From the NCBI GenBank assembly GCA_002333425.1, contig DDBL01000102.1:50994-67761 (forward strand): a DNA stretch of 16,768 bases, written 5' to 3'. Under the pieces are notes generated by a model, which searched no databases, had not been told where the DNA came from, and was given only the letters and a program-made list of their open reading frames with translations. Made by a program: the position numbers and the translations under genes. This document shows, one piece after another, positions 1 to 9,500 of the stretch. Positions within the stretch are counted from its first letter, which is position 1. Every line of letters begins with the position of its first letter. This stretch comes from Leptospiraceae bacterium UBA2033 (GTDB taxonomy: Bacteria > Spirochaetota > Leptospiria > Leptospirales > Leptospiraceae).

Positions 1-2094
1 CACCAATGCTCCGCTCATTCTCTAGCGGCTTTCGAGAAAAGTGAATTTTCTGAGGATTGGCGAGAGCTAATGCGGTTATTTTTGGTTAGGCGCACTCGTG
101 AGTTTATACAAGCAAATTATGCCAAAGAAGATCCACTGTTCAAAAGGAAATACTTAGAGTTTGCGGATGGAACTAGGTCTTATTTTCCTGATCGTAAACC
201 TAAAAAATGTGAATTTAAAGTCGATGAAACAGATTCAAACGATACATATGCCAGATTGTATTCCGTTGACATTGTGGATACTATCAATAATCTACATGTC
301 CCTAGATATGGGTTAGGGAAATACAAAAAGAAAAATTCCACTGTAAAACCGACAAAAGAAGAAGAAATTATAATTTCGAATCTTTTTAATGCAGGAAAGA
401 GGCTAATGGGATTTTGTCGCACAAATCTTTTGAAGAGATTAGAAAGCAGTGGTAAAACATTTTTACAATCTCTAGATCGGCATATCCTTCGAAACTACAT
501 CTACCTTCATGCAATAGAAAATAAAGAACCTATCCCAATAGGGACTCAAAATATAGAAATGCTTAATTCAGGAGTCTTCGATGAAGATATAGAATCTTAT
601 GACTCAAGAGAAGCTACCGATGAAGATGAACAAATTTCCAAAGAAGAAATTGAAACAAAGTTTGATCCGAAAATCTACAAGAAAAAAGCAGAAGAAATTT
701 ATAAGGTTTATAAAAAGAAATACAATAAATACTTTGAATGGATTCGCCCTGAATTATTCGAAAAACAATTAGCAGAAGACTTAGTTGCAGATTCTCAGGC
801 TCTATTAGATATCCTGATAAAAAAAGGAGAATGGAATCCTAAAAAAGATGAAAAGTTAAATTCTCTTTTTAAACTTCTTACTTCCACTCATAAGAAAGAG
901 AAAGTTTTAATCTTTACTCAATTTGCGGATACTGTTTATTATTTACAAAAGGAATTAACTGCAAGAGGATTAGAAGAATTAGACTTTGTGACTGGGGATA
1001 CTGATAATCCTACCGAATCAGCCTGGAGATTTTCACCGGAGAGTAATGAAAAAAAAGAATACTTAAAACAAAGTAAGCTTACAGAAACAAGAGTGTTAGT
1101 CACAACGGATGTTCTGAGCGAAGGACAAAACCTACAAGATAGTCATATTGTGATTAACTTTGATTTGCCTTGGGCTATCATTCGATTAGTGCAAAGAGCC
1201 GGACGTGTGGATCGTATTGGACAGAAATCAGAAGAAATTTTGTGTTATTCTTTTTTTCCAGCTAAGGGAATTGAAAAGATTATCCAACTTAGAAATAGAG
1301 TATTGCTACGGTTAAGGGAAAATGCGGAGGTAGTTGGAACCGATGAATTATTTTTTGAAGATGAAGCTATTAACGAAATCGTTTTAGGGAATTTATACAA
1401 TGAAAAGTCAGGAATCCTGGACAAAGAAAATGAAGGAGATGTAGATTTTACCTCCTATGCCTATCAGGTTTGGAAGAAAGCCATTTCCGATAATCCTGAA
1501 TTAAAGCGGATAATAGAAGAAATGCCTTCTGTTGTATATTCGACAAAGAAGATAGCGAAGGCTAATGAGAATAATCCAGAGGGTGTATTAGTTTATATTC
1601 GCACGAAAGAAGGCAACGATTCATTAGCCTACATGGATATGTATGGAAATAGTGTAACTGAATCCCAACTTACTATTTTTAAAATGGCTGAATGCGCACC
1701 AAATGAGTCTGTGCTAGAACGTCATCATGAACACCATTCCTTAACTGAGATAGGAGTAAAAAGAATCTTTGAAGATGAAAAAAGACTTGGTGGTAGTTTA
1801 GGCAGAACAACTTCTCCTAGATTTAGAGCTTATGATAGAATGAAAGCCTTCTTTCAAAAAGTAAGTGGTGAATACTTATCTCGATTAGAAAAAGCAATTG
1901 ATGAACTATATCAGTATCCTCTCACTGAATCGACTACTGACTTGTTATCAGCAAAACTGAAAGGTGGAATTTCGGATGAAGACCTTGCTGATTTACTTAT
2001 TCATTTGAAAGATGATAACAGACTTTGTATAACTACCGATGACGTAGACTTTCATGAGCCAAGAATTATATGCTCAATGGGATTAAAAAAATAG
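1..2094 (+). CDS. SNF2-family helicase, DISARM DrmD-like (5' partial)
   Basis: The reading frame is open from base 1 through the ATG at 70, so this is the C-terminal 697 residues of a longer protein; the ATG at 70 is almost certainly internal. The ATPase lobe with Walker A and the DEAH-type motif would lie upstream of the window. Visible here is the second helicase lobe: KVLIFTQFADT (from base 901), VTTDVLSEGQNLQ (about 1100-1140) and motif VI QRAGRVDRIGQ (1192-1224), the classic SNF2/HepA signature. The segment around RRTREFI and GFCRTNLLKRLESSG (bases 85-460) matches my memory of the large helicases paired with Eco57I-type methyltransferases, called DrmD in class 1 DISARM. The role would be ATP-driven translocation on duplex DNA in the cytoplasm. 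SNF2 identity is secure; the DrmD label is an inference from family style and the nearby methyltransferase. Confidence 0.85.
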   Translation, partial: HQCSAHSLAAFEKSEFSEDWRELMRLFLVRRTREFIQANYAKEDPLFKRKYLEFADGTRSYFPDRKPKKCEFKVDETDSNDTYARLYSVDIVDTINNLHVPRYGLGKYKKKNSTVKPTKEEEIIISNLFNAGKRLMGFCRTNLLKRLESSGKTFLQSLDRHILRNYIYLHAIENKEPIPIGTQNIEMLNSGVFDEDIESYDSREATDEDEQISKEEIETKFDPKIYKKKAEEIYKVYKKKYNKYFEWIRPELFEKQLAEDLVADSQALLDILIKKGEWNPKKDEKLNSLFKLLTSTHKKEKVLIFTQFADTVYYLQKELTARGLEELDFVTGDTDNPTESAWRFSPESNEKKEYLKQSKLTETRVLVTTDVLSEGQNLQDSHIVINFDLPWAIIRLVQRAGRVDRIGQKSEEILCYSFFPAKGIEKIIQLRNRVLLRLRENAEVVGTDELFFEDEAINEIVLGNLYNEKSGILDKENEGDVDFTSYAYQVWKKAISDNPELKRIIEEMPSVVYSTKKIAKANENNPEGVLVYIRTKEGNDSLAYMDMYGNSVTESQLTIFKMAECAPNESVLERHHEHHSLTEIGVKRIFEDEKRLGGSLGRTTSPRFRAYDRMKAFFQKVSGEYLSRLEKAIDELYQYPLTESTTDLLSAKLKGGISDEDLADLLIHLKDDNRLCITTDDVDFHEPRIICSMGLKK

Positions 2095-2097
2095 GAG
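2093..2097 (+). promoter_or_regulatory. Ribosome binding site of the Bro-N gene
   Basis: AGGAG overlaps the TAG stop of the helicase gene and lies 9 nt before the ATG at 2107. This supports that start and translational coupling to the upstream gene. Confidence 0.6.
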
Positions 2098-2106
2098 TAT
2101 TTCATA

Positions 2107-2934
2107 ATGCAAAATAAGATTATAATTTTTCAAGATAAAGCAATTCGTAGAATTTGGCATGAGGAAGAATGGTATTTTTCGGTGGTGGATGTAGTAGGAG
2201 TGTTGACAGATTCAAAAGATGACCTAACTGCCAGAAAGTATTGGAATAAGCTTTCGCAACGGCTTAAAGAAGAAGGAAGTCAGTTGGTGACAATTTGTCA
2301 CCAACTGAAATTAGAAGCAAGTGATGGAAAAAAATATGCTACTGATTGCGCAAATACACAGGGGTTATTTCGAATTATTCAGTCTATACCTTCTCCCAGA
2401 GCAGAGCCATTTAAACAGTGGTTAGCAAAAGTTGGATATGAACGCGTGCAAGAAATTGAAAATCCTGAACTTGCACAAGAACGAATGAAGGAACTGTATG
2501 AAAAAAAAGGATACTCAAAGGATTGGATTGATAAGCGATTACGCGGAATTGCAATTCGACAAAACCTAACCGACGAATGGAAAGATCGTGGCATTGATTC
2601 CGAAAAAGATTTTGCTATTTTAACATCTGAAATTTCAAAGGCTACTTTTGGTTTAACTCCAAGTGAATATAAACAAGTAAAAGGATTAACCAAGAAGAAT
2701 CAAAATCTTAGAGATCATATGACTGATTTAGAATTAATCTTTACGATGCTTGGAGAGAAGGTAACAACTGAAATCTCTAAAACTGAAAAACCAAATACTT
2801 TTGGTGAAAATAAAAAAGTAGCAAAACGAGGCGGCAAAGTCGCAGGTGTTGCACGAAAAGAAACAGAAAAGGAATTGGGCAAATCAATCATCTCTAAAAA
2901 GAATTATTTGCCGAAACCAAAAAAGAAAGGTTAA
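2107..2934 (+). CDS. Bro-N domain protein, DinD-like
   Basis: This 275-aa protein starts with a Bro-N domain (about residues 1-115), including WYFSVVDVVGVLTDS, a QLVTICHQLKL segment and SIPSPRAEPFKQWLA. A helical region follows, with FGLTPSEYKQVKGL and LRDHMTDLELIFTMLGE (about 185-225). The tail is Lys-rich with a GGKVAGVARKETE motif. This order resembles DNA-damage-inducible protein D and related bacterial Bro-N proteins. Bro-N is a DNA-binding domain of phage antirepressors and baculovirus Bro proteins; E. coli DinD inhibits RecA. The gene lies 12 bp after the helicase and 3 bp before the methyltransferase, so it is co-expressed with them. Bro-N and RhuM proteins occur within other restriction-modification operons, so a regulatory or DNA-binding accessory role is plausible. 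Which of these applies here cannot be read from the sequence. Confidence 0.85.
   Translation: MQNKIIIFQDKAIRRIWHEEEWYFSVVDVVGVLTDSKDDLTARKYWNKLSQRLKEEGSQLVTICHQLKLEASDGKKYATDCANTQGLFRIIQSIPSPRAEPFKQWLAKVGYERVQEIENPELAQERMKELYEKKGYSKDWIDKRLRGIAIRQNLTDEWKDRGIDSEKDFAILTSEISKATFGLTPSEYKQVKGLTKKNQNLRDHMTDLELIFTMLGEKVTTEISKTEKPNTFGENKKVAKRGGKVAGVARKETEKELGKSIISKKNYLPKPKKKG
2280..2308. repeat. 29-nt perfect inverted repeat inside the Bro-N gene
   Basis: Two 14-nt arms (TCAGTTGGTGACAA at 2280-2293 and its exact reverse complement at 2295-2308) flank a single central T. The repeat encodes SQLVTICHQLK, which I recall as a conserved part of the Bro-N fold. Protein conservation may therefore explain much of the symmetry, although codon choice on both sides also had to match. 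It could form an mRNA hairpin or serve as a DNA-binding site. Confidence 0.75.
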
Positions 2935-2937
2935 TTC

Positions 2938-5900
2938 ATGTTAAACGTAAAGAAAGCTAAAGAACATTTAAGTAATTTTACATTCAAAAAACTATTTATT
3001 GAAGAGCTGGGTTGGTCAAATCCAAGAAATATGCAAGCGAGCAAAATTATACTCGATAATGGCGTAAGTTTTTCAAAAATTCTTATAGCCGAACTTTCTG
3101 GCGTGGCTGTTTATGAAATCCGCTCCGAGAATGGACTCATACCGAATGCAGACGAAAGAAAAGAAATTCATAAAGAAATTTCTAAAATTTCTTTTGAAAA
3201 CCTATTAATCTTTTTGGACAAAGAAGAAACTCAAAGTCTTTGGTATTGGATTAAGCGAGAGGATAAAAAGCAGTATGTGCGAGATCATCTTTATATAAAA
3301 GGACAACCTGGAGATTTGTTTTTAAATAAATTGTCTGGAATGGTTGTTGACATAGGAGATTTTGATTCCTCTGGAAATATTTCTGTATTAGAAGTTGCGA
3401 ATCGTTTAAAGAAATCTCTGGATATAGAAAAAGTAACTAAGAAATTTTATAATGAATTCAAGGATGAAAAATCCAATTTCATTGAATACATTAAAGGCAT
3501 CAAAGAAGATAGAGACATACACTGGTATGCTTCTATTACACTCAATCGTTTGATGTTTGTATATTTCCTACAGAAAAAAGGATTTGTGGATAAAGGTAGA
3601 GTCCATTATCTAAGAGAAAAATTAGAGGGATCTAAAAAAGAAGGAAAGGATTTATTTTACAAAAAATTCTTAGAGTATTTATTCTTTGAAGGATTTGCCA
3701 AAGAAAAGAAAGATCGCTCGAAAGAAGCAAATGCAATTCTCGGAGAAATCAAATATCTAAATGGTGGACTCTTTTTAAAGCATAGAATTGAAAAGGAAAA
3801 TGAAATCAAGATTGCAGACAAGGCATTTGAGACATTATTCGCTTTATTCGAAAAGTACTCCTGGCATCTAGACGATTCTCCTGGCGGAAAGGATGATGAG
3901 ATTAACCCCGCAGTATTGGGATATATTTTTGAAAAATATATTAACCAGAAAGAATTTGGCGCATACTACACCAGAACGGAAATGACAGATTATCTAGCTG
4001 AGAGAACGATTCATAAAGCACTGCTACAAAAAATAAAAGAAAAAAATCCACAAATCAAAGCTGAAACTCTTTCCGAAGTATTGATGAAGTTAGACGACAC
4101 ACTGGCACTGCTTCTCATAAAAGAAATCCTTCCCGTATTTTCTGTTCTAGATCCTGCTTGTGGGTCTGGTGCGTTTTTAGTAGCGGCGATGAAAATACTC
4201 ATTGATATTTATTCCGCAGTGGTTGGAAAAATCAAGCTTTCTAAAAATACAGAATTAAAGAATTGGCTTTCGGCAATCGAAAAAGATCATCCATCTCTAC
4301 TTTATTTTATCAAGAAAAAAATCATCACTGATAATGTGTATGGTGTGGACATTATGGAGGAGGCGGTGGAGATTGCGCGTCTCAGACTATTTTTGACATT
4401 AGCCGCTTCTGCCAATACTTTAGAAGAACTAGAACCACTTCCCAATATTGATTTTAATATTCTACCTGGAAATTCTTTGATCGGACTTATCAAAGTAGAT
4501 GAAGATAGATTTGATGAAATCGAAAAAGCCAAACCGACTGCAACAGATTATAAAGACGCAGTGCAGGGAAATTTTTTTAAAAATGTTTCTGTGCAAAAAA
4601 GTTTGTTTGGTTCTTCTCATGCCGCTTCTTATCAAAAATTAGTTAAGGAAAGAGAAATTCTGATTCATGACTACAAATACTATGAAGAAAGTATGCTTCG
4701 ACAGGATGGGTTGGTGAGCGGAGTCGAACCACGCCATAATAAATTGGATTTGCAGTCTCTTCGCACAAGCATTCATAAAAAAGAAAAAGACGCACATGCA
4801 GTCTTAGACAAATTGCTATTAGCCGAATTTGAACATTTACGAATCGAATACGAAGAGGCAACTTGGGATGAAAAAAAGAACGAAGAAGGCAAGCCTAAAA
4901 AGCGTCCTGTAAATATGGCTGACATCGTTTCTTTAAAACCATTCCATTGGGGTTATAGTTTTTCTGAAATTTTCCGCAACGGTGGATTTGACTGTATCCT
5001 CACCAATCCTCCTTGGGAAATATTCAAGCCAAACGCAAAAGAATTTTTCTTGGAATACAGTGAATTAGTCACAAGAAAGAAAATGGATATTAAATCCTTT
5101 GAAAAAGAAAAAGGTAAACTTCTACAAGACAAAGACTTACGCCGAGCATGGCTTAATTATCTAAATGCATTTCCGCATGTAAGTTTATTTTTCCGCAATT
5201 CTACGAATTATAAAAATCAAATCTCCATTGTAAATGATAAGAAAGCCGGAACTGATATTAACCTATACAAATTATTTACCGAGCAATGCTTTAATCTTTT
5301 AAAACCAAACGGAGATTGTGGGATTGTAATTCCTTCTGGAATTTACACTGACCTCGGAACCAAACAATTGCGGGAAATGTTGTTTAGCCAGACAAATATT
5401 ACGGGGTTGTTTTGTTTTGAGAATAGGAAAGAAATATTTGAGAATGTGCATCGAAGTTTTAAATTTGTGGTATTGACGTTTGAGAAGATTCCATTATCCG
5501 ACGACAACGTAGAGACGCGATTAATCGCGTCTTTACCACAACGGGATTTCCCTGCCGCGTTCATGCGTCATGATGTAAAAGAATTAGAATCATTTCCCAA
5601 TTCCGATTCCATACGAATTGACATTGATTTGGTTCGCAAACTTTCCCCCGATTCTCTTTCTATCATGGAATTTAAAACGGAAATGGATATTGTGATTTTT
5701 AAGAAAATGATGAAATTTCCCCAGCTTAAAGAGGATTACAGTGAGTTATGGAACTTATCATTGTCGAGAGATTTTGATATGACCAATGATAGTGATTTAT
5801 TTAAAGCTAAACCATTACAAGATACAACTCCTTTAATACAAGGAAATATGATTTATCAGTATACAAAGGATTATGCCGAACCAAAATATTGGATAAAAAT

Positions 5901-6519
5901 TAAAGAAGGAAAGAAAAGAGTAATCGGAAATAAAGAAGATGATGAGAATACTTTCTCATTCAATTATTATCGCTTAGTGCACAGAAGGATCGCAAGTAGT
6001 ACTAATGAAAGAAGTTTAATTGCTTCTATCATTCCACCGTATTATTTTTGTGGCGACACGGCTCAAACTGTAAAGAATAATCTAAGTTATAAAAACTCAT
6101 TGTATATAGTTGCGATTTTTAATTCTTTTATTGCCGACTTCGAAATTAGAAAAAAGATAACATCACATTTAGATATGCATTTTATGCATACATTACACAT
6201 TCCTCGTCTCTCAGAAAATTCAACCGGACAAGAAAAAAAGACTTTTGATTCTCTAGTAGAACGAGCAGCTAAACTCATTTGCACTACAGAAGAGTTTGCG
6301 GATTTATGGAAAGAAGTTATGGGGACGAAGTGGACTAAGAACTCAGGGGTTACTGACGATAAGGCTCGTGCCAAGTTACGAGCAGAAATTGATGCGATTG
6401 TTGCTCATCTATATGGGATTACGGAAGATGAGTTTGTGCATATACTTAGTACTTTCCCAATTGTGAAAGAGGATGTGAAGAAGCTGACTTTGGAGGAGTT
6501 TAGGAAATGGAAAAGATAA
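2938..6519 (+). CDS. Eco57I-type N6-adenine DNA methyltransferase, DrmMI-like
   Basis: This 1193-aa protein carries the SAM-binding motif DPACGSGAF at residues 405-413 and the catalytic motif NPPW at 690-693, the order of gamma-class N6-adenine methyltransferases. About 275 residues separate the two motifs, typical of the Eco57I/PglX/DrmMI size class. AYYTRTEMTDYLAE (from about residue 342) and LNRLMFVYFLQKKGF match the helical domain that precedes the catalytic core in these enzymes. The C-terminal third, with IVAIFNSFIADFEIRKKI and HLDMHFMHTLHIPRL (about 1053-1090), looks like the target-recognition half. I see no PD-(D/E)XK motif in the first 330 residues, so a self-contained type IIG restriction enzyme is not supported. 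The likely role is to mark host DNA for the neighbouring helicases and nucleases. AAAGG at 2926-2930 is a well-placed ribosome site. A 28-nt palindrome (5509-5536) adds residues 858-867 in frame. Confidence 0.9.
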   Translation: MLNVKKAKEHLSNFTFKKLFIEELGWSNPRNMQASKIILDNGVSFSKILIAELSGVAVYEIRSENGLIPNADERKEIHKEISKISFENLLIFLDKEETQSLWYWIKREDKKQYVRDHLYIKGQPGDLFLNKLSGMVVDIGDFDSSGNISVLEVANRLKKSLDIEKVTKKFYNEFKDEKSNFIEYIKGIKEDRDIHWYASITLNRLMFVYFLQKKGFVDKGRVHYLREKLEGSKKEGKDLFYKKFLEYLFFEGFAKEKKDRSKEANAILGEIKYLNGGLFLKHRIEKENEIKIADKAFETLFALFEKYSWHLDDSPGGKDDEINPAVLGYIFEKYINQKEFGAYYTRTEMTDYLAERTIHKALLQKIKEKNPQIKAETLSEVLMKLDDTLALLLIKEILPVFSVLDPACGSGAFLVAAMKILIDIYSAVVGKIKLSKNTELKNWLSAIEKDHPSLLYFIKKKIITDNVYGVDIMEEAVEIARLRLFLTLAASANTLEELEPLPNIDFNILPGNSLIGLIKVDEDRFDEIEKAKPTATDYKDAVQGNFFKNVSVQKSLFGSSHAASYQKLVKEREILIHDYKYYEESMLRQDGLVSGVEPRHNKLDLQSLRTSIHKKEKDAHAVLDKLLLAEFEHLRIEYEEATWDEKKNEEGKPKKRPVNMADIVSLKPFHWGYSFSEIFRNGGFDCILTNPPWEIFKPNAKEFFLEYSELVTRKKMDIKSFEKEKGKLLQDKDLRRAWLNYLNAFPHVSLFFRNSTNYKNQISIVNDKKAGTDINLYKLFTEQCFNLLKPNGDCGIVIPSGIYTDLGTKQLREMLFSQTNITGLFCFENRKEIFENVHRSFKFVVLTFEKIPLSDDNVETRLIASLPQRDFPAAFMRHDVKELESFPNSDSIRIDIDLVRKLSPDSLSIMEFKTEMDIVIFKKMMKFPQLKEDYSELWNLSLSRDFDMTNDSDLFKAKPLQDTTPLIQGNMIYQYTKDYAEPKYWIKIKEGKKRVIGNKEDDENTFSFNYYRLVHRRIASSTNERSLIASIIPPYYFCGDTAQTVKNNLSYKNSLYIVAIFNSFIADFEIRKKITSHLDMHFMHTLHIPRLSENSTGQEKKTFDSLVERAAKLICTTEEFADLWKEVMGTKWTKNSGVTDDKARAKLRAEIDAIVAHLYGITEDEFVHILSTFPIVKEDVKKLTLEEFRKWKR
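5509..5536. repeat. 28-nt near-perfect palindrome inside the methyltransferase gene
   Basis: The left arm GTAGAGACGCGATT (5509-5522) is the reverse complement of 5523-5536 except for one G/T pair (5512 and 5533). There is no loop, and the central 20 nt (5513-5532) are a perfect palindrome. The element is GC-richer than its surroundings and is read through in frame as VETRLIASLP (methyltransferase residues 858-867). This looks like a dispersed palindromic (REP- or MITE-like) element caught inside a gene, but copy number elsewhere cannot be judged from this window. Confidence 0.7.
6492..6496 (+). promoter_or_regulatory. Ribosome binding site of the helicase-nuclease gene, within the methyltransferase gene
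   Basis: GGAGG lies 10 nt before the ATG at 6507, inside the last codons of the methyltransferase gene. It supports a 13-bp overlap (6507-6519) between the two genes and tight translational coupling. Confidence 0.6.
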
Positions 6520-9500
6520 ATTACAATTCTAAATATGAATTAAAACATATTTCTATAAGAGTTCCCTGGCATGATAAAAAATGGAATGGAAGTATATGCG
6601 ATCATGCTAAAAATAATAGTGCATGTCTTGTCTTAAAAAATTGTTCTGAAAATAGAGATGATCAAAAGGAAACTACGCATTCAGGGAAATATTTAAAGGA
6701 TTTAGCAGAGTCAGATTTTCCTCCCTGTGTAGTGGAAGGTGGGATGTTTATGAGTTCCTTCCCATTTACAAGACTTACGAAGCATCCTTACGCCAAACCT
6801 ACTAATCAATATTATAAACATTTAAAACCCACTCATATTCAATTTCCAATTTATAGTGTTCCATCTATTCCCTTTCAATGGATGATTCCTGAAAATTCTA
6901 AAGCCTATGCAGATGAATTTGATTTAGATTTAGATTTGAATCTAGAACCAAATAAACGAATACAGGGATTGGAATATACAAAAAACTGGATTCAGGATTA
7001 CAAGAACCAGAAGGCTATCTTGGACTGTTTTTATGAACATATTGATCCTCTCCGTTCTCTTTGTTTTTTGTATGCTAAAGAGGTTCCTTTTGTGGAGGAA
7101 TCTGGAAGAGTCTTAATTGGAATTGGAAAAATTCATTCGATTACTCAATCTGATAAATATCCTTCCGATACACAAAGTGATTTTAATTCGATGCCTTGGG
7201 AACATATCGTTTCTCACTCTATTCGTTCTGATTTTTCAGATGGGTTTTTATTCCCTTATCATGAGGCATTGGACTATCAATTAGAACACCATAACTTTGA
7301 TCCAGCAAAACTTGCTGTGATTGTTCCTGATGAATTTAAATCAGAATTTTCTTATAAAACCGAACATGTCTCTCATGATAGTGCTTTGCTAATTCTAAGA
7401 GAATCTTATAAAAAAATAGAATTAGCAAAAAAATATGAAATAGGAAAAGATTGGGATAAAATATTAGATTGGCTTCATACACAAATCAATCTGATCGAAC
7501 GGTTAAGAGGTGATTATCCTGGACTTGGTTCAGTGCTTAGTGCGTTTGGATTTGAAAGGGGACATTTTCTAGCTCAACATATTTTCAATTCAATTGAAGA
7601 GAATGAATGTCCTTGGGAATTTTTGGATACCTTTTTGAAAGGTCCCAAAAAAATGATGCCGAAATATATTTCTTCCTCAATAACTGACGAAAATTTAGAA
7701 CTCTGGGAGAGTTACAAAAAAAATAAAATCCGAATAAATTTATTACAACTTTTGAGTCGATTTCAACTTAGCATCGATCAAGCCATTATTCTTTTAGATG
7801 AACTAGAAAGAGAAAAAGAATATAAAAAATGTAAGGATGAAGATATATTAAGTAATCCTTATATAATTTATGAAATATCTATACAGTCTGCTTATCCAAT
7901 CAGTTTTTATACGATTGACATTGGGCTAATGACTAATAAAGAAAAAAATTTACTACCGGATAGAAATAAACATTATAATTCTTTATCAAAAGAAAGGATT
8001 CGAGCTCTTACTGTTTATGTTTTGGAGGGATTGTCTTATCAGGGTCACACATTGTATCCTGAATCTGACTTGATACAAAAAATAAAAGATTTACCAATTG
8101 AGCCATCTTGCAATTTGAATTCTGATTATTTTAATCTAGCAGTATCCATTTTTGGTGAAAGTATACAAACTCAGTTTACCTCTGATGATAAAAGAGCATA
8201 TCAATTAAACAGGTACGTAGAGACAGGAAATTTGATTCATAATATAATAACAAAAAGGATCAATGGAAAAAGACATTTAGCATCTATCGATTATGAAAAG
8301 TATTTGAATGCTCAAATTACATTTTTAAATAATGAAGAAGAAAGGTTAGCAAAGAAAGAAAAACTTGCGGCTTTAAAAGAATTATTTGAATCAAGAATTT
8401 CAGTTCTTATTGGTCAAGCAGGTTCAGGAAAAACAACTTTGCTTTCTATTCTTGCTTCTATACCTGACGTTCAAAATGGGAATGTATTATTTCTTGCACC
8501 GACAGGTAAGGCTAGAGTCCGTATGGAAGAACACGCTAGACAATTTGGAGTAACAACCCAAACTATAGCACAGTTCCTTTTTAAATCAAAAAGATTTAAA
8601 GGTGTTACACAAACATATCAAATGAATGATAACTCTTTTAGAGAAGGAGGATTTAAAACAATTGTTATTGATGAATGTTCCATGTTAACAGAAGAAATGC
8701 TTGCTGCAACCCTGCAAAATTTGGATACGATGAAAATTGATAGGATCATTCTTGTAGGGGATTATAGGCAGTTGCCACCCATTGGAGCAGGTAGACCATT
8801 TTTTGATATCATTCAATTTATTAAACCAACAAATATTGATCAGGAAGAGGTAAAAGTTAAAAAGTCTTATATTGAATTGACAGTAGCTACTGGTAGACAG
8901 GTTGGAATGAATCGATTAGATAAAGATTTTGCAACTTTGTTCTCTGGTAAAAATTATCAGGAAGATTCTGAACAAATTATTTCCAATGTAATGGATGGAA
9001 AAAGTGATCATATAAAATTTTATAGATGGGAAAATGAATCTGAATTCGAAAAACTTTTATTTGAAGTATTAGAAAAAGAACTTTCTATAAAGGATGAACA
9101 CTCCTTTAATAAATCACTAGGTTCACAGGACGGGAATTATTTTAATTTTAGAACGGCAGTAAATAACGTAGAAGATTGGCAGATTTTAAGTCCTGTAAAA
9201 TCTAAAATTTTCGGAACAGTTTTATTAAATCGTTTAATCCATAAAAAATTTAAAGCCAAGGCAATTGATTTTGCTTATAGACTTTACAAAACTTCCAAAC
9301 CAATGGGTTCGGAAGAAGTTGTCTATGGCGATAAGATTATTAATTTAAAAAATGAATCAAGGGATAAATATACTTATCCTTCCGATGGATTGAATTATAT
9401 TGCTAACGGAGAAGTTGGGATTATTGTTGGAAAATTTGCCAATAATGGAGATAAACCTTTTTATTTGGAGGTAGAATTTTCTTCTCAAAAAGGATATAAA

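Noticed and set aside
70..72. ATG at 70 as the start of the helicase gene
   Set aside because: The frame is open back to base 1 with protein-like sequence, no ribosome site fits, and the ATPase lobe required by the family must lie upstream.
2938..6519. Methyltransferase as a self-contained type IIG restriction enzyme
   Set aside because: No PD-(D/E)XK pattern was found in the N-terminal 330 residues, and separate nuclease genes lie downstream.
6921..6938. Three GATTTA/GATTTG hexamers in the helicase-nuclease gene as a phase-variable repeat
   Set aside because: Three copies are too few, and a 6-bp unit would keep the reading frame.
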